Shown here in pieces: positions 39,701-60,800 of a stretch of 64,000 nucleotides of DNA. Origin of the DNA: Trichoplax sp. H2 (taxonomy: Eukaryota; Placozoa; Uniplacotomia; Trichoplacea). How positions within the stretch are numbered: position 1 is the first letter of the stretch; each line of letters begins with the position of its first letter. The stretch covers positions 62,001-126,000 of the forward strand of contig NOWV01000191.1 of the NCBI GenBank assembly GCA_003344405.1, read 5' to 3'. The translations under genes and the position numbers were made by a program. The notes under the pieces are model-generated. The model saw only the letters and a program-made list of their open reading frames with translations. It ran no database searches and had not been told where the DNA came from.

Positions 39701-41644
39701 GACTAATAAGATAAACTGCTTCCCAAAAAAATTGAACTGGTTATTTGAGTTTTTCCTTCTTCTCTTACTCTAATTGACTTTGATTGAAATTATCCCTTTG
39801 GGCAATAATTATATTATAACTTCTACAATGTTATATAACATCATAATAGCTATGTCAAGATGGCAAAAGTCGATAGCGTTGAAAGCCAATAAGACAATTT
39901 ACAAAATATTGATCAACTTCTGCGATACAACCCTATCATAACTTGAATAGCATGTTATCAATGCTTGCTATGTTGTATATTGTTCACCGCCTTGATCATA
40001 GACATCTTTTTTTTCTATCTGTTCTATTAATTTAAATAGGATTAAAACAGTTTATTTCCTCATTGGTTTAGATATAAAAATAAAAATAGCTATAATAAAG
40101 AATAGAGATAAAATGTCAATTTCGATCTTATATTTAGACTTACTGTTAGTAAAAACAACATCAATTTGATTACTGACTAATTAATAAACTCAATGTGTTG
40201 GCAAGGATTATCATGTTCATACAAATTGTAATATTGAATTGGCCTACTCAATCAATCGTTTTCTTTCCAATCGACGTGGAGTGATATCTCTTACTCTATC
40301 TTCGATGATAATTGAAAATAAGATCATAGACATTCAAGACATTCAAATTTACATCATATCCGCTAAACTTGATATCAATTCATAGTTACCGGTAATCTAT
40401 CATCTCACTGGGATGATTTCAATGCGATCGATGTTATAAATTGTTCTACTTTAATTTCAATTTTCTATATTGTGGTTAGAAAAATAAACACATTAGAAAA
40501 AAATAATTTTGATATGCTAATTTTATTTTGACAACCATGTTCTATACCCTCCAGACAAATATGGACCAACGTCTATTTCATTCGTACAGAGCAATTACAA
40601 TCCAATCGAATTGCTTTTAAAGTTGCATCAAGTCAATATGATAATTCTATCATGACTAGTTATAAAATAATCCATATTCAATTTGACATTTACTCTTATC
40701 CTGACAGGCGGTGCTTGTCGTCATAGCTTACGTATATTTTTTTATTAATCAATTTTTAAATACGTTAATATTTATTTGCCAAAGGATTAAAAAATCATTT
40801 TTTAATCTATTAGTTAAGAAACACGCTTATCCTTATTTCTTTCGACGTATTTATTAACTCTATTGTTGGCAAATTTGAATTTAGCTTACATCAATAAAAA
40901 TCGATGCTTACATTGATAGTTTACAACGTATTCATGGATAGCTATGTAGATTGAAAGTGAGACGATGACTGTCGCTGGAATACAAAGTGAGAGAATTTTT
41001 TTACAATAGTAAGCGTATTTACATCATTCTAGATATAATAAATGCTATTGGTACTATCCGATGATGGACGAAAGTATTTATATTAATTTCATCTTGTTCC
41101 TTTTTATCTGCTATATTATACTAATCAATCTGACGGACAACTGTTGTATATCAATAAAATGAAACCTATTAAACAGTCGAGCAATTGACAATATCGACGA
41201 CTGAGGAGAGATTAATCAACTAAATTCAACGATTGCATCGGCGGCAGTGTTGCTTAGTTACTGTTCTTTCCATTCGAATAGTTTTAAAGGTTTCGTTATC
41301 GTTAATTTTTGTTCTTTTTTGTCACATCTTGATGCCATATCCTGTCCACTACAGACTAGACGAGAAGTCGAGACCACTTCCACAATAAATTGGACAATAA
41401 CAAATAAAGAGCTTTTTCTATTTAATGTAGAATATTAAATATTGAAATGTAATAGGCCTATCGATTGCTTTAAATAGTTCCAACCGATTATAATATTATC
41501 CATTTAGACAAGTTCTAAGTTCAGTCATTGCATTTTTCTAATTATCTTATCTCGACCTGAATTTAAGATTGATTCAAACTGGATTCGTCTCAAGTTGCTA
41601 CTTCTTACTACGTTAACTCGTCGGCCTTACCTTTTACGGGCGTC

Positions 41645-48166
<6,522 letters not shown>

Positions 48167-48254
48167 TTGCGTGCTAAAGCATGAACCTATTAAATCTATA
48201 CTACAGTACTACGGTGAGTTACTAATATTAAGTTGCTATTTATTCATTTTTTGC

Positions 48255-48260
48255 AATAAA
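48255..48260 (+). terminator. Probable polyadenylation signal of CSL gene
   Basis: AATAAA about 90 nt after the CSL stop codon on the same strand. Confidence 0.5.
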
Positions 48261-51200
48261 TAAGTATATTGCTATCTCAGTGCATATTTCTAAACTTCCT
48301 CCAGCTAATCAATAATTTTTTATTTTTTCTTAGATCTCCGTTGATTGAAGATGAGCATTCATTACATTATATCCAATAGTCAGCGTATAATTAAACAGTA
48401 TATAATTTATCTCTCTCTCACTTTCTTTGCGCCCTTATTCGTACGTGATTGAATATTAAAATAATTCTGTTTTAAATTAATAAGAAATCAGTCACATACA
48501 AATTATAATACTGGCGTTCTATCTAAATGCATGAAATTCATTTTTCTTCCTTATTAAGCTATCAATTTAATAGACCAGACTAATCATATCCGTTGTTAAT
48601 GTAAATAATAGCCTATGAATTCGAATCACAAGCTACCAATTACGTTAAAAATGCTGAGTTTAATGAATTCAGGTAGAAATAATATCACTGTGTGATTGCT
48701 ACAATTTGAAATATTCCTGGTATTTCTTGGGTAGCGATAACAACTCAAAGCATGATTGATTGATAATTTAACAAATGATTTAATTCTTCCAATAAGATTT
48801 ATCCGCTCAAAAGGTCGCCTGTGTGCTTTTAATAAATAATTAGTTTATGGAAGTATCTGTAACTAAAATTTTGAAACCAATTTACGATGTAATACAACAA
48901 ATGTAAAAAATTTTATTAATTGATCTGTTCATTAAAGGCTATTTAATGTTATAAGATTAATATTCATTATGATTCATCTACTTGCAATGTATCTTATGTA
49001 TTATATATATATCATACAAATTTCGAAATGAATTTCGATCATATTGATATATTAAACAGCGTATGTAATAATAATAGCCAGATTGATAAAGTCATTTCAT
49101 ATACTTTCCACTAATAATGGCGTAAAGAAGTTAAACTTTACACTACCTAATCATTTTTAATACTTCAATTGCCTAAAGTTATTGAATACTACTCTGACTA
49201 TATTATTTAAATTGAATCTATATTATATCACCATTTGTTGTATGGCTAATTAGCTAGTAAAAGTCGATAAAAATTATATTTCATTCTGAAAGACTTATAT
49301 TAGTCTTTTTAATGCGTCGATTTTCTGTAGATAAAAGATTGTCTGGATAAAAATTAAAAGCTTGCATTCATTTCATTTCGTGATCTTAAAATTTCCTGCT
49401 TTCATTATATTTGAATATCCACCTACCTTACACCTATATCCATATCTATAGATGTATACCTGTATAATATCCGGTATTGTATATATACTTACAGTGTTAA
49501 AGACATAAAAATTTAAGCAAACAGATACCACAATATGATACGGTAGAAAGACAAACAATAGTGACCTCATAAAAATTTGGCAGAATTTTTTGGCAATCTT
49601 GATTGATTAGAATAATTTTCGTTTAGATCTGTTAAGGCATTAATAAAACTATAGAAGATAAATGCATACTTTCATTTTTGTAACCAAGATTCATTATGAT
49701 AATTTTACGATTGATCATCTCGCCAAATATTCTATTCTGAAATCTCGTTATCAGATCATATTTTAAGGACTCAAAATGATTGTCTCAGCTTGTGGCCTAG
49801 CATGATATACTATTCATCACAGAATTCTAACTATAAAATTACTATTAAATAAAGTAAATATGATAATGCAAGAATTTCAGACATATGATTGCTTTATATA
49901 AAATGCCGTAATTAACGAAGTTAACTTTAGCAAGTAAACTGTGACTGCCTTACAATATCGTCTAATTGTCTGTAGAAGACTTGATAAATATTACTACGTG
50001 TAATTTTCATTCATACTTTCTCTGCTATGCTTAAGCGAGTAAACTAAGAACTGACTTCTTCACGATTATTGTATGGCTTGGCTTATTAAACCTATAGGTT
50101 CTATAATATGATAAAGCAAATTTTAGCTGTTTAATATTAAATCTATAACTTGGTATATTTCAGTCATTTTTTTAAAACACATTTATATTAATTTATTGCT
50201 TGCTTATAATTTCAGAATTTGACTTATGAAAAATCATGAGTACAGTCATTATAGATTAGGGATAGATCTTAATATATTCTGCCATATATCATGACGTTAA
50301 TCCGGTTCTTAGAACTAGGTAAGGTATTGTTTTTTGGCAATAGTATCAATGACATTTGCGGCATAATAAAGATCGATACGTACACTTATAAACATTATAA
50401 ATGTAAAATAATTGGCGTCGCTTTTAAAATTACTACCTTTAACTAACCTAAATTTCTTACAAAGCTAATAAAATATAAGGTGTTAAATCATTTAATATTT
50501 TGATTGCGTTAAGAATGTCTCTAAGATTCATCTGCAATTCTGCATGTTCACACATGTACGGTGCATTGGTCAGCATTAGGGGCGGATACGCAAATTACAT
50601 TCATAACATTTTTTCATTTTTTGAAATAGTAAATACTATAAAAGTCAATTAATTAATTTACTATTCAGAATTCGTACTTTTATTTTATTGTTCTCTTCTG
50701 TCATTTCAATATTTCGCGTTAATCAATATGACATAATTAAATTCGTTAACGTGCTTGATAGTCTACTTTACCGTCATGTGAGAGACTATCTGTGAACTAC
50801 GCATGGATCTAATGAAATGATATGTAGATCTATACTTTTTGCATATATTAGTTTCAACTGGTTTACTAACTAGTAATCTGTTAAAATTTTAATTTACAAT
50901 GATGCAGTCTATTCCAAATTAAAAATGCTTAATTTGAACTGTCTATTTGTGATTGTAGGTTCATAATAATATTTACAGTATGAGATTAGCCATTGTCAAA
51001 ATCATACCCGTGTATACAGTGAGTATGTGATCTACTGCATACAAATTGTTCGATCGCATTAATCATATCCTGTCATATGGTTTGCTATTACGGTATAGTG
51101 CAGGATAGATGGGACTTTGATCGAAAATTAATTAAATTTCTTTACGATGCTGTTTACAGTCCAAACCCTAAATTTCAATTTCCGTCTTGCTATTGAGGTA

Positions 51201-53718
51201 TCAATGCTTTAGTCTAGAATTAATCTGAGACGCAATCGACAATCAGTTGATACTTATCCTACTATCCGAAAAACGTGGTCTATAATTGGTTCAGATTTCT
51301 ATCAACAAATAAGAGCATAGCTTTAGACGAAATTAGATAGAAATATGATATTTATCCAGTAATTAAGAATTGGATTCAATTCTGCTGATGTTCACGTAAT
51401 GTTTACGTCATGTACATTTGCAGGGTGCAAGTCGTTATCATAGACCGGATGTCGCCGGTATATTAGTTCATATCCTGTTCTTGGCTTTATTGGCATATTA
51501 TGCATTGAACTGATCACTATTTCCTGAGGTTGATGACGTCAATGCAAAATCTTAATCTTCATCATCTTGACCATTAATTGATTATGAATACATAACTACT
51601 ATTCAATACTTAAATAGCACAATGACAGTTAGCAATTGATGTTGCGTAATGTATCTGTAGATTTTGAGTTAATTACTATTGCATGCGGTTGTCATATTTG
51701 TTATGCTGCAATATGCTAGGTTGTAAAACATAGAAAAAGCTACTTTGCACACCAGTACTGTAGATATAAAGTACAACACTAAATTTTTTATATATCTACA
51801 TATTCTAAATTGAGAAATTTAATGCTAGTCTAGGGTATGATTGTAGGCGTATTTAGATGACTACGTATCTGCATCGCAGCCCTTATCATATTTAAAGGGT
51901 TAATCTGTTGCTCGTCCATACTTTTAATCCCTATTTTAGTTATATGATGTATTTATTGATAGCTATATATAGATATACTTACAGTTTCACTTTATTAGGT
52001 CAGGTGAAATCCCTATGTATGTATAGAATTTAGACAAAGACAATTGACTGAGTAATGGTTTCTGCTATTTCAAGTATACCTACGAATACGCTACAAATTT
52101 ATAACTGCGTTAACAGTAATTTCGTGATTTTAATTCGAAGTGTATATTTAAATATTTTAAAGACTATGCATTTTATTTCGATCTCTATTGCCTGCTGCAT
52201 GCCGGCAACGTTAATTATTATGGGTATATCCTCGCAGCTTTGAGAGCATATTACCAATGGTAGCGGATCCTTTACCGTTAATACGATAGTAGGAAAGTAG
52301 GCAACGTTGATACCACGAATCGATAATCATGAGTACGATGGCGGCGCTAGATCTTAGTGAATCAACGGTGTCAAGGATATTACATTTATGATTTAGGACA
52401 GTCGAGTGCTGCTAATGTATAATTTTGAAGACAATAGCTAGACCCTTAAGTGAGAATGCAAGAATGCAAGACTCCTCGATATCTAGCTGTATGTAGTTTA
52501 CGTGGTCTAAGTTTTACTACTGTAATATTTAACAATAATTTGTAAGTATTAAATTATATTTAACCGCAAGATCCGTCAGACAAATTATTGAGTGAGTAGT
52601 TCAGAGTAGGGCTAGAAATAGAGCTTTATTACAGCAATATCTCTTCAGTAATAGATTTATTAAATTGTATTTACGCTATTGACGGACATACATATGCTAT
52701 AGAAGTTTACCAATTGCGTTATAGAAGTGATAATGGATATCGAAATGTAAAGGTCAATTTTTTAGCTCATGTTGCAAATAATGAGCACCTCAGATTTCCT
52801 TCATCTGTGCTGCTAGTAAGGTTATTCGTTTTTTACTGTTAGTTTACTTATATAATCATGTCCTTCATATTTATGAAAAATATTGACGCCGTGGAGGCAA
52901 CTAGGAAATGGAATAAAAATAATGTTAAAATCTTCTATTGGTTTATTGCTGTATTCCGTTGTATTTATTAACAGAAAAAAGATAGAAATGATACTTTAAC
53001 TTAGAAGGAAAATGCAATAGATGAGAAAGATATTTCTGACATAATTTATTCTTCTCTCTAGTTTTAATCCTACCGAGAGGTATATTTCTGATATATAATG
53101 GGAAAGCTCTAGTGCATGACAAAATGGTTCCTGCTATATTCTCTTTAAAACAGTTTTCACCAAAATCAAATCTTGCTTGCAGTGATACCCCAAGATTTGA
53201 TTGCATTAATTGCCACATTCGATATAGCTGAGTTTCTAATATAAGACGCTATTGCGTTGCTGGTATTAGAAAATATTGATTATAAATAATAAAACAGTCG
53301 ACGATAATTATCTAAGTATGATACGGTAAAAGTATGCATAGTCTGTGTGATATGATAAATTATATACTTGTGACGATACTACCAACTTACTGTGTTGGAC
53401 ATTGACAAAAAAGTAATAATAGTTGAAAAGATACATTCGTGCGTAGGATTGATTTTAATTATTTATAGGTGGGAAATTGTTTTTATATTGATCATTCAGG
53501 TGTAATTATAAGCCACTTCATTACCATAAACAGGTTGAGCTAAAAATACTTCAAAAAATTCAGGTAGGAACTCGTGATTCATTCAGGTTCAACAATTAAT
53601 TATTGTACTTCTACTTCTCTAAAATATCGTTGTAAAAATATTTTTAAATTCTATTTTGGACTATTATTATGTGAAAATTCAATTTCTTTCTAATTAGATG
53701 GAGAGTTAGATACATTTA

Positions 53719-54155
53719 TTACATTGCCATGCTGTAGCTGCTAATGACGAAAATATGATATCGTCCTATTCGATACTATAGTAAGGGATTGAATTCAAGA
53801 TTGAGATATTTTTTGATAAAAGAGCAACCGCATATCAAAGTCAGCGGTATGAAAAAGATGCAAAGCTTCCCAATTAGGTTCAGTAGTACTATGATAAGCT
53901 TGTATTCATAAAATTAGCCCTTCAATAGCGATACTTTATTACATTGGTATTCTGCTGCTGCTCGACGTCGCAAATATGCTAGTTGTCCTATTTCCATACT
54001 ACTGTATAGCAAGGGATTGCATTCAAGATGGTGTCACTTTTTGGTCAAAGAGCAATTGTATATCAAAATGTGCTATATGAAATAGATACAACATTTTCCA
54101 ATCCTGTTTAGTAGTACTATAATCAACTTGTATTCATAACATTAGCTATTAAATA
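53719..54155 (+). repeat. Diverged tandem duplication, unit about 215 bp
   Basis: Copy 1 (about 53719-53929) and copy 2 (about 53933-54155) share TTATTACATTG, CTGCTG, GGGATTG.ATTCAAGAT, AAAGAGCAA..G.ATATCAAA and TTGTATTCATAA.ATTAGC in the same order, with substitutions and small indels throughout. Confidence 0.85.
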
Positions 54156-54228
54156 GTCCAATTTCTGTAGACGAATTAGTGAGAATTAATTTCGCCACTT
54201 AGTGACTCTATGATATAGTACTAAGGAG

Positions 54229-54336
54229 CAGTTTACCGACAGACAGACTACTTGCAGCGAGGCAGAGATTGGAGATTTGAGATCAGTTTACCGACAGACA
54301 GACTTCTTACAGCGAGGCAGAGATTGGAGATTTGAT
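54229..54336 (+). repeat. 55-bp tandem duplication upstream of the LRR gene
   Basis: Two nearly identical units at 54229-54283 and 54284-54336: CAGTTTACCGACAGACAGAC, then (TACTTGC / TTCTTAC)AGCGAGGCAGAG and ATTGGAGATTTGA. Only a few mismatches, so fairly recent. It ends about 475 bp before the start codon and may lie in or near the promoter. Confidence 0.95.
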
Positions 54337-54470
54337 TACAGTACAATGCATCATCATCGGACGCTGGCCAAGTTGTAACATTCCGTGAAGTATTATGCTC
54401 TATACCATCGATTGTATCTATAGTGTTTCTACTTGATGTTCTCGACTGGCATGTTCTGCTACGATCACAA

Positions 54471-54560
54471 CAGTACAGTACATTACACTAGGCGGTTTTT
54501 TTCTGACCTCTACAGTATATGCACTGTACTCACAGCACCGTCTTGTAGCATGATACTGTA
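54471..54560. repeat. Small ACAGTAC-rich cluster upstream of the LRR gene
   Basis: ACAGTACAGTACATTACACT and CTACAGTATATGCACTGTACT resemble the clusters upstream of REXO4, TMEM101 and CDC50, but the exact 12-bp palindrome is absent. It is 250-340 bp before the start codon. Confidence 0.5.
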
Positions 54561-54810
54561 TTACCCTGGAGACCGGCTGGCCAGATTACTCACTCACACG
54601 TTTCATGATCTCTTCATAAACACTCATCGCTGAAGAAAAATCAATGCTCATCATCTTCCAAGATTAACTACTACATCAATTTACTTTAAAATTGAGTTAT
54701 ATTATAGTAGAAGAAACAGGCTAGTCGTATTAGCTAGCGCTATTGTAAGGTAATCGGCTAGATATAGAGTAGAGCGAGTGGCGTTACTGTGCGATCAAAC
54801 GGCAATCATC

Positions 54811-57800
54811 ATGTCCTCCTGTCGAAATTGGCCTTTATTAGCCATTTTAATTTGCACTATAGTATCAACAGTCCAATGCCAAACTTATTCAAGTTCTGCT
54901 TTCTGGAACGGAAAATATGGAGGTCAGCCCGGTTGGGTAACCTACGCTACTAGTCCTGAATGGAATGGAATGTACGAGTGGACCGGTGATAGCAACATGC
55001 GAGGTTATGATCGACGAGAAAGTGCTTATGGTACATCATGTCCTTGTGCTAATAATTGCAATGACGAATTCTTGGATTGTACTAGCGTTACCGGAACAAC
55101 TTTGTATGTTAATATTGGATTATGAATGTTTTTATTATTCCGATCAATCTGTTTTAGATTAGACTTTCTTTTCAATGGATAATATCTGCTAATGATTAAA
55201 AATTGATAAATCAATGGTGAAATAGCAATATCTTACATATCAGTATTATGCGTGTGCTTTCAGCATTAAATTTTTTTCTTTTCATTTGTAATGGACACGC
55301 AAGTAGTTCACGTTACCATTAGTGTATAGTGTGCGATATAAATATCTTAAGTTGAAAGTGTCTTTGATTTACCTCTATAATCTACAATTATATACGTAAG
55401 GAAGCTGTAGATAAGGATTATACATCCTTTATTACATCATTGACGTGTCAATGCGGCCAATATAATTATTCGCTATGCAATTTAAGCGCAGATTGTTTAT
55501 ACGTAAGACGTTGATATCGTTTATAATTCAGCGTACTTATCCCTATGGAAAGTCTAAATCTCGTTTGCAATTCGATTTTTCGTGTTTTTACTTTAAATCT
55601 TGATTATTTAAACTTTTAAATTTGGGACTTAGACTATTGATAGGAATATACAGTATACTATTATTTACTGTAAATTAATTTGCCTAAAATTTTCGCATTT
55701 TTCACTTTATCATCTTTCACCAACAGGGCAATTAGGAGACAAACTGGTAAAGCTTTACGTGCGATTCCCAAATTTGCCTTTCCAAGTAATCCAGCAATTA
55801 CATCCTTGTAAGTCGTTTAAAATGAAAACATTTTGAATACTAGTTGAATACTTAATCGAGTCTAAAAATTCTATGCAGGCTATTATAATATCGTTTAGAA
55901 AGTAGACCTGCCTGTGTTCATTATAGCAAAAGCAATACACAAATTATCACTTTTACCTGGAACAATTTAAATGATATGAAGGACTAATAATAACTCTGAC
56001 TCGTTTTAAACTACGCTTAGTATTTATCACCATTTACTAACTCAGTATCATGTCTACTTTATGGTGAATATAATAGTATAAAACTTGCTCGATTCATAGA
56101 GTGCATTTCACCTATTTGTCGCAGATTTATTTAGATAATATTATAGTGTGTGACTAATTTCCGAGATAGTAAAAAAAAGTAAATTATATATTGTGCACCT
56201 TTCTCTCGCAACAGGTAGTAGGAACCTTTGACCTAATTTTGACAATCGTTCATAAATACTACTAATAACCACTGTATCATCATTTAAGTACAAATTGACA
56301 GTATCGACAGCTACAATGATAATAATTGAAGTTCGACAAACAATTATGCTTATGTCTTTGATTGTACTTGAACTTTATAATCAAAAACGGTAATTAACGG
56401 TTTGTCGTTACTTCAGTTGAAAATTCAGTAATACATTAATTTATCTTGCAATCATAATTTCATGAATCGTGATCAATTTAATATTACCAATATTTATCTT
56501 TCCAACTAAGTGCCATATGCACTCTATGATCGCCAAGATAGCATAGTAGGTGTAATTTGCTTGTTAGACTTCATAATCAACGATACGCCTTTTCCTATCT
56601 TTTACGCGAACGCTGGTGCTTTAAGGTTTATTACTTTTATGTACGATAATTAGTCTGATAGCCTTGAAAAGTTACACTAAGATATGGAACATTATATTAC
56701 TTATTTGAATTTTTTTGTTACCTAACTTCACTATTTAATTTTGTTGCTGTTGCAATAGAAGCGTTTAGTTAATCATTACAAAATCTTGCAATGTATCATT
56801 TAGCGCATTAAAATGGCACCTTTCATTCAATTATATGTATCCATGTCGTATAAACTAATAAGAAGTACGCAGATCATCGCTCAGGTTTCTTAGGTTTATA
56901 GCGGTCTGCTATAACTATAGCAGAAAAGTGCAATACATCAAGAACTAGCGATTGTAATCCATCTTTGAAATATGTTGATTTGAACTCAATCGATAGCTAG
57001 CAAGTGTTTAAGGATTCTATGTTGCATGCAGCTAATTAATAGATGTTGTAACCGACGTTATGCGGTATACTTCGTTTCTTAGAATTAAATGCTTCACGTT
57101 GATTTGGAGTCTGCCTATATCTACGGAGCGTTAATATGCTCCAACGGGCACTATCACTAAATGAATTTTGCGCGATTGCAATGCTACAGACTTTGACTGA
57201 GTACAGCCGCTATATCGATATACATACACAAAGTAATGTATGCCTACTATTGATACAGTTACTGTTTGTAATATGAAATTAAGTCCTATATCTTCTTCTA
57301 CCAACTTCGCTACTATAACTGTAAAGATTCTCCTTCGAATTACCTTGACTAAATAATAGTTTCGATTTCAATCGTAGTAGATCGTTAGATGATCAGAAAT
57401 ATAGATCATTTCATTAATGAGCTGTTCTAGCTCTTTTCCGTATCTGTAGTACATGAAATTATTCCTACTGGGTTGCATCAGCGTAGCTAATTTTGCCATC
57501 ATTTCAACATGTTTTTCATGTTCAAATGCAACAATTTTTCAACGTCGTTATGACGTCAATCGGCGTTGTGGAAACGGCAATTCATATGCAAATTATTTGG
57601 TGTATGCCTTCCAGGCTCTTTTCATCCACTTGTTTATGTAGCGGTGCCTAAGTAAAGATGTACTACACAGTACCTTTGTGGTACACAAGCTATGGTCAAT
57701 CAGGGACTTTAATCTATTTATGCATCTGTACAGTATTATAGAGTTTAGAGTAATCAATAGAACATTGGATAGGACAAGATAAAATTTTTTTTCAAGCGAT

Positions 57801-60800
57801 AATTAATTGCCTGCGCACAGTAATGTTCGAGAGACTCTACTGTTCAATTGTACGTCAATTGAATAAAAATTTTAAAATATTATACAGACATGCAGACATA
57901 CAGACTATAACAATTGCTAGATTATGATAACGAACCTAAATACAATATAGTTCATCGATGTTAATTTGCAGCTTGCTTGCTTGCTACTACAGGAAAATAT
58001 CGGGGACAGTTTGAATATTCATTATAAGTGTAAATTTCGCTCATGTTCTTCGAAAAAGAAGCATCTATTGTATATTGACTAATTAGTGATTAGTATGAGT
58101 GATATTTCGCTATGAATTAGGACTAGAAGATGAGATTGATATCTGCTGTAAATTTTGCTTGCCCTATTCGAGTATCATTGTTAAGGAATTGATCTACGAT
58201 ATTACTTAATTAATTCTATCGGTAATCTGTGAGATCTCGTTGATCCTGACATAGCACTCTCATTGTATTGACGGTAAACTGATATTACTTCGATAAAGAT
58301 TTCTTAATCCTTGCAGGTTGAAACGGAATGTTATGTTATGATTTATGTAGCAGTAGGGATAGCCAGTTAATAACACTATTTTATAAACAATATTTACCGT
58401 AGAATTGATTAAGTGCTATATTAAAGTAAAATTACTGCAAATTGAAATTTATACAACCTGTTGATATTTTTATGACTGGTAATTGAGTTAATTATAGCTG
58501 CGGACATGCATTGCTTGCCATGACACTTTCCATTTCGTAATAATATCCTAGTAATAGATAGATATAAATGTAAACTTTGCTTTCAAAATAATGGTCATAA
58601 TATATTAGCATAAACAATCGTATGAATTATTCGCGAATGAGTTGTAGGCAAAGTGTTAATGATATCTTTTTCGATACAGGGAAATTATGTGGACCAATAT
58701 CGATTATATTCATCCCCAGGCATTTGAGAACTTAACTGGATTAACGGAAATGTAAGTGTAGTTCTAATGTTGTCGCAAGATCGATTTTTTATTTTTATGT
58801 CTTGCCGCCGTGAAGTATAGTTACCTGCTATAGATAACACCATATTCAGCTATACGAGAAATTAAACGCAGATGAGCTAATAGTATTCGTCTGATGATAT
58901 TTTTTATAGAGTTATTTATAAAAATCAGATTAAACTCTTTCCGAATATTTCTACGAATATTAATCTTGTCCAACTGTAAGTATCTAAATTTATCCAACTA
59001 GTATCGCTGTACTTATTTGTCTATAAATTTGATTTAAGTAATCATACCTTTATCTGAACTTTACTATTGATGCCAACTTTAGTGACTTAGGGGATAACCA
59101 AATCGAGTTTCCTATCAATAATACGCAAGGAACAAAGTTACCATCGACCCTGACACATTTAATTTTACTGAAGAATAAAATTAATTGGTTCCCTATTGAT
59201 TTATTGGCCGGATCAAAGCTGCAATATCTGTAAGTCTATTATTTAAAATGCGGTAGCCAATTTAAACCGTAAATAATGTAGTGTATTGTAATTATGAAAT
59301 GTAAATGTGTAATATTGTATTTATTTTTTGTGCAGGAGTTTAAGCTATAACCAAATGACATATTTCCCTGGTCACAAGTTTCAGGATATGACAGATTTAG
59401 TATACCTGTAAATCAACGATGTTCATTAGAAAGTTTTCTATCGCTACCGTTTGATATATTATACTGCAAACGATTAATAATAAATATAACTTCTCTTAAT
59501 TTAGTGGACTGGATGGAAATAATCTTACTTATGTGACTAAAGTTGATTTAGTGCAGTTTTCTGCAGTAGGCCATCCATTGCAGCACCTGTAAGTATACAT
59601 AGCTGTTGTGAGTCAATTTATGCAAAATGCGAATATTGGAATTTTATGTTTTCTGAAAATTTTAAAAATTGCTACACGAGTTAATCTACAATAATATGTA
59701 TGATCTTATTTCCTGCAGCAATTTAAGTAACAATCAAATCGATTACCTCGTACCGGAATCTTTTGCTCAGATCCCGAACTTAAGAGTTTTGTAAGTAAAG
59801 CTTATTAATTAAGTTTCTTAGATTAAGTAAATCTAATGCAATACAAATATGCTTCTTCACATATAGGGAGTTACAAAATAATTTGCTAAAAAGAATCGAT
59901 CAGAAGGTTTTTTGGAATCTTTTAGAATTGCTACACTTGTAAGAACCCTTCAAAATATATATAATGTTGATATCATTATAGTACATTATTTATCTTTAGT
60001 TATAAATTTAATCCTCCTCTTTTTATATGGTCTATTACCAGGGATCTGTTTGGAAATAGTATTAACGAAATTTCCAGTCAAGCATTCCGGAATCTACCAA
60101 AGCTCAGATGGCTGTGAGTTTTAACCTTTGATTTCCCGTAATTTACGACTAATTATCTAACACAGCTTAATGTCTGAATTTTTTATCCTTTCGATTGCAG
60201 AGGTATGCAAGGAAATAGTATTAGCTACGTACTGTACGACACCTTCCAACAAGTACCGAGTCTTACTGCAGTGTAAGCACATAACATGAAATTACGTTGA
60301 ACCTAAAATATTAATGGTGGCTGTAAATCCTGTAACTTTGTTACTGATTATATGTTCTCTGTAGGTCATGGAGTAATAATGCTTTGACGTCCTTTCCTCA
60401 CGCTGCATATGCCCAAGAAGATTGGAATGCCTTAGTCAGCTTGTAAGACAAAATTACACAATCTTGAAACTTTACGCACAAAATTTTCAAGATATATTGA
60501 AAAAATAACGGTAATGTTTTAACTTTATTTGCGTACAAAGTTGGATCGACGGCAATTCTATAACTAACGTCAGTCGCTTCGAGTCGAAACATTTCCTAGT
60601 TAACAATGGGCCTCATTATGAGTAATGATGTTATGTTATCTTTCTACCTTTATTCCGCAACAGCCTTCGGCAATTAATATTTTATATTTTATTTTCCACT
60701 ACAGGTACCAGCTAGTAAATCACGTACCTTTTTCAAAACTAAATGTTTTACAAAGCTTGTAAGCGTTTTCACTGTTGCGTTGTGTTTAATTTGGTAGCGA

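Larger units (their letters stand above)
23821..41644. other. Gene-poor 17.8 kb between glutaredoxin and CSL
   Basis: I found no supported coding exon. Open frames here (for example 24842, 25983, 26794, 29911, 36502, 38708 on +; 27241, 30049 on -) are short, AT-biased in codons, and lack conserved motifs or paired splice sites. The region contains a three-unit 173-bp tandem repeat at 31860-32375, a weak 80-90 bp duplication near 27830-28020 and an imperfect hairpin at 36732-36769. It could hold regulatory DNA or untranslated exons of the CSL gene, but nothing in the sequence proves this. Confidence 0.5.
48261..54810. other. Intergenic region between CSL and the LRR gene
   Basis: No gene is supported over 6.5 kb. 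The minus-strand frame at 52943-53218 (WQLMQSNLGVSLQARFDF) is the most protein-like but matches no family known to me and has no recognised partner exon. Two tandem duplications (53719-54155 and 54229-54336) and a minor ACAGTAC cluster at 54471-54560 lie just upstream of the LRR gene. Confidence 0.5.

Noticed and set aside
52943-53218. Minus-strand 91-codon frame with balanced amino-acid use
   Set aside because: No recognisable domain and no partner exons; length is within chance range.
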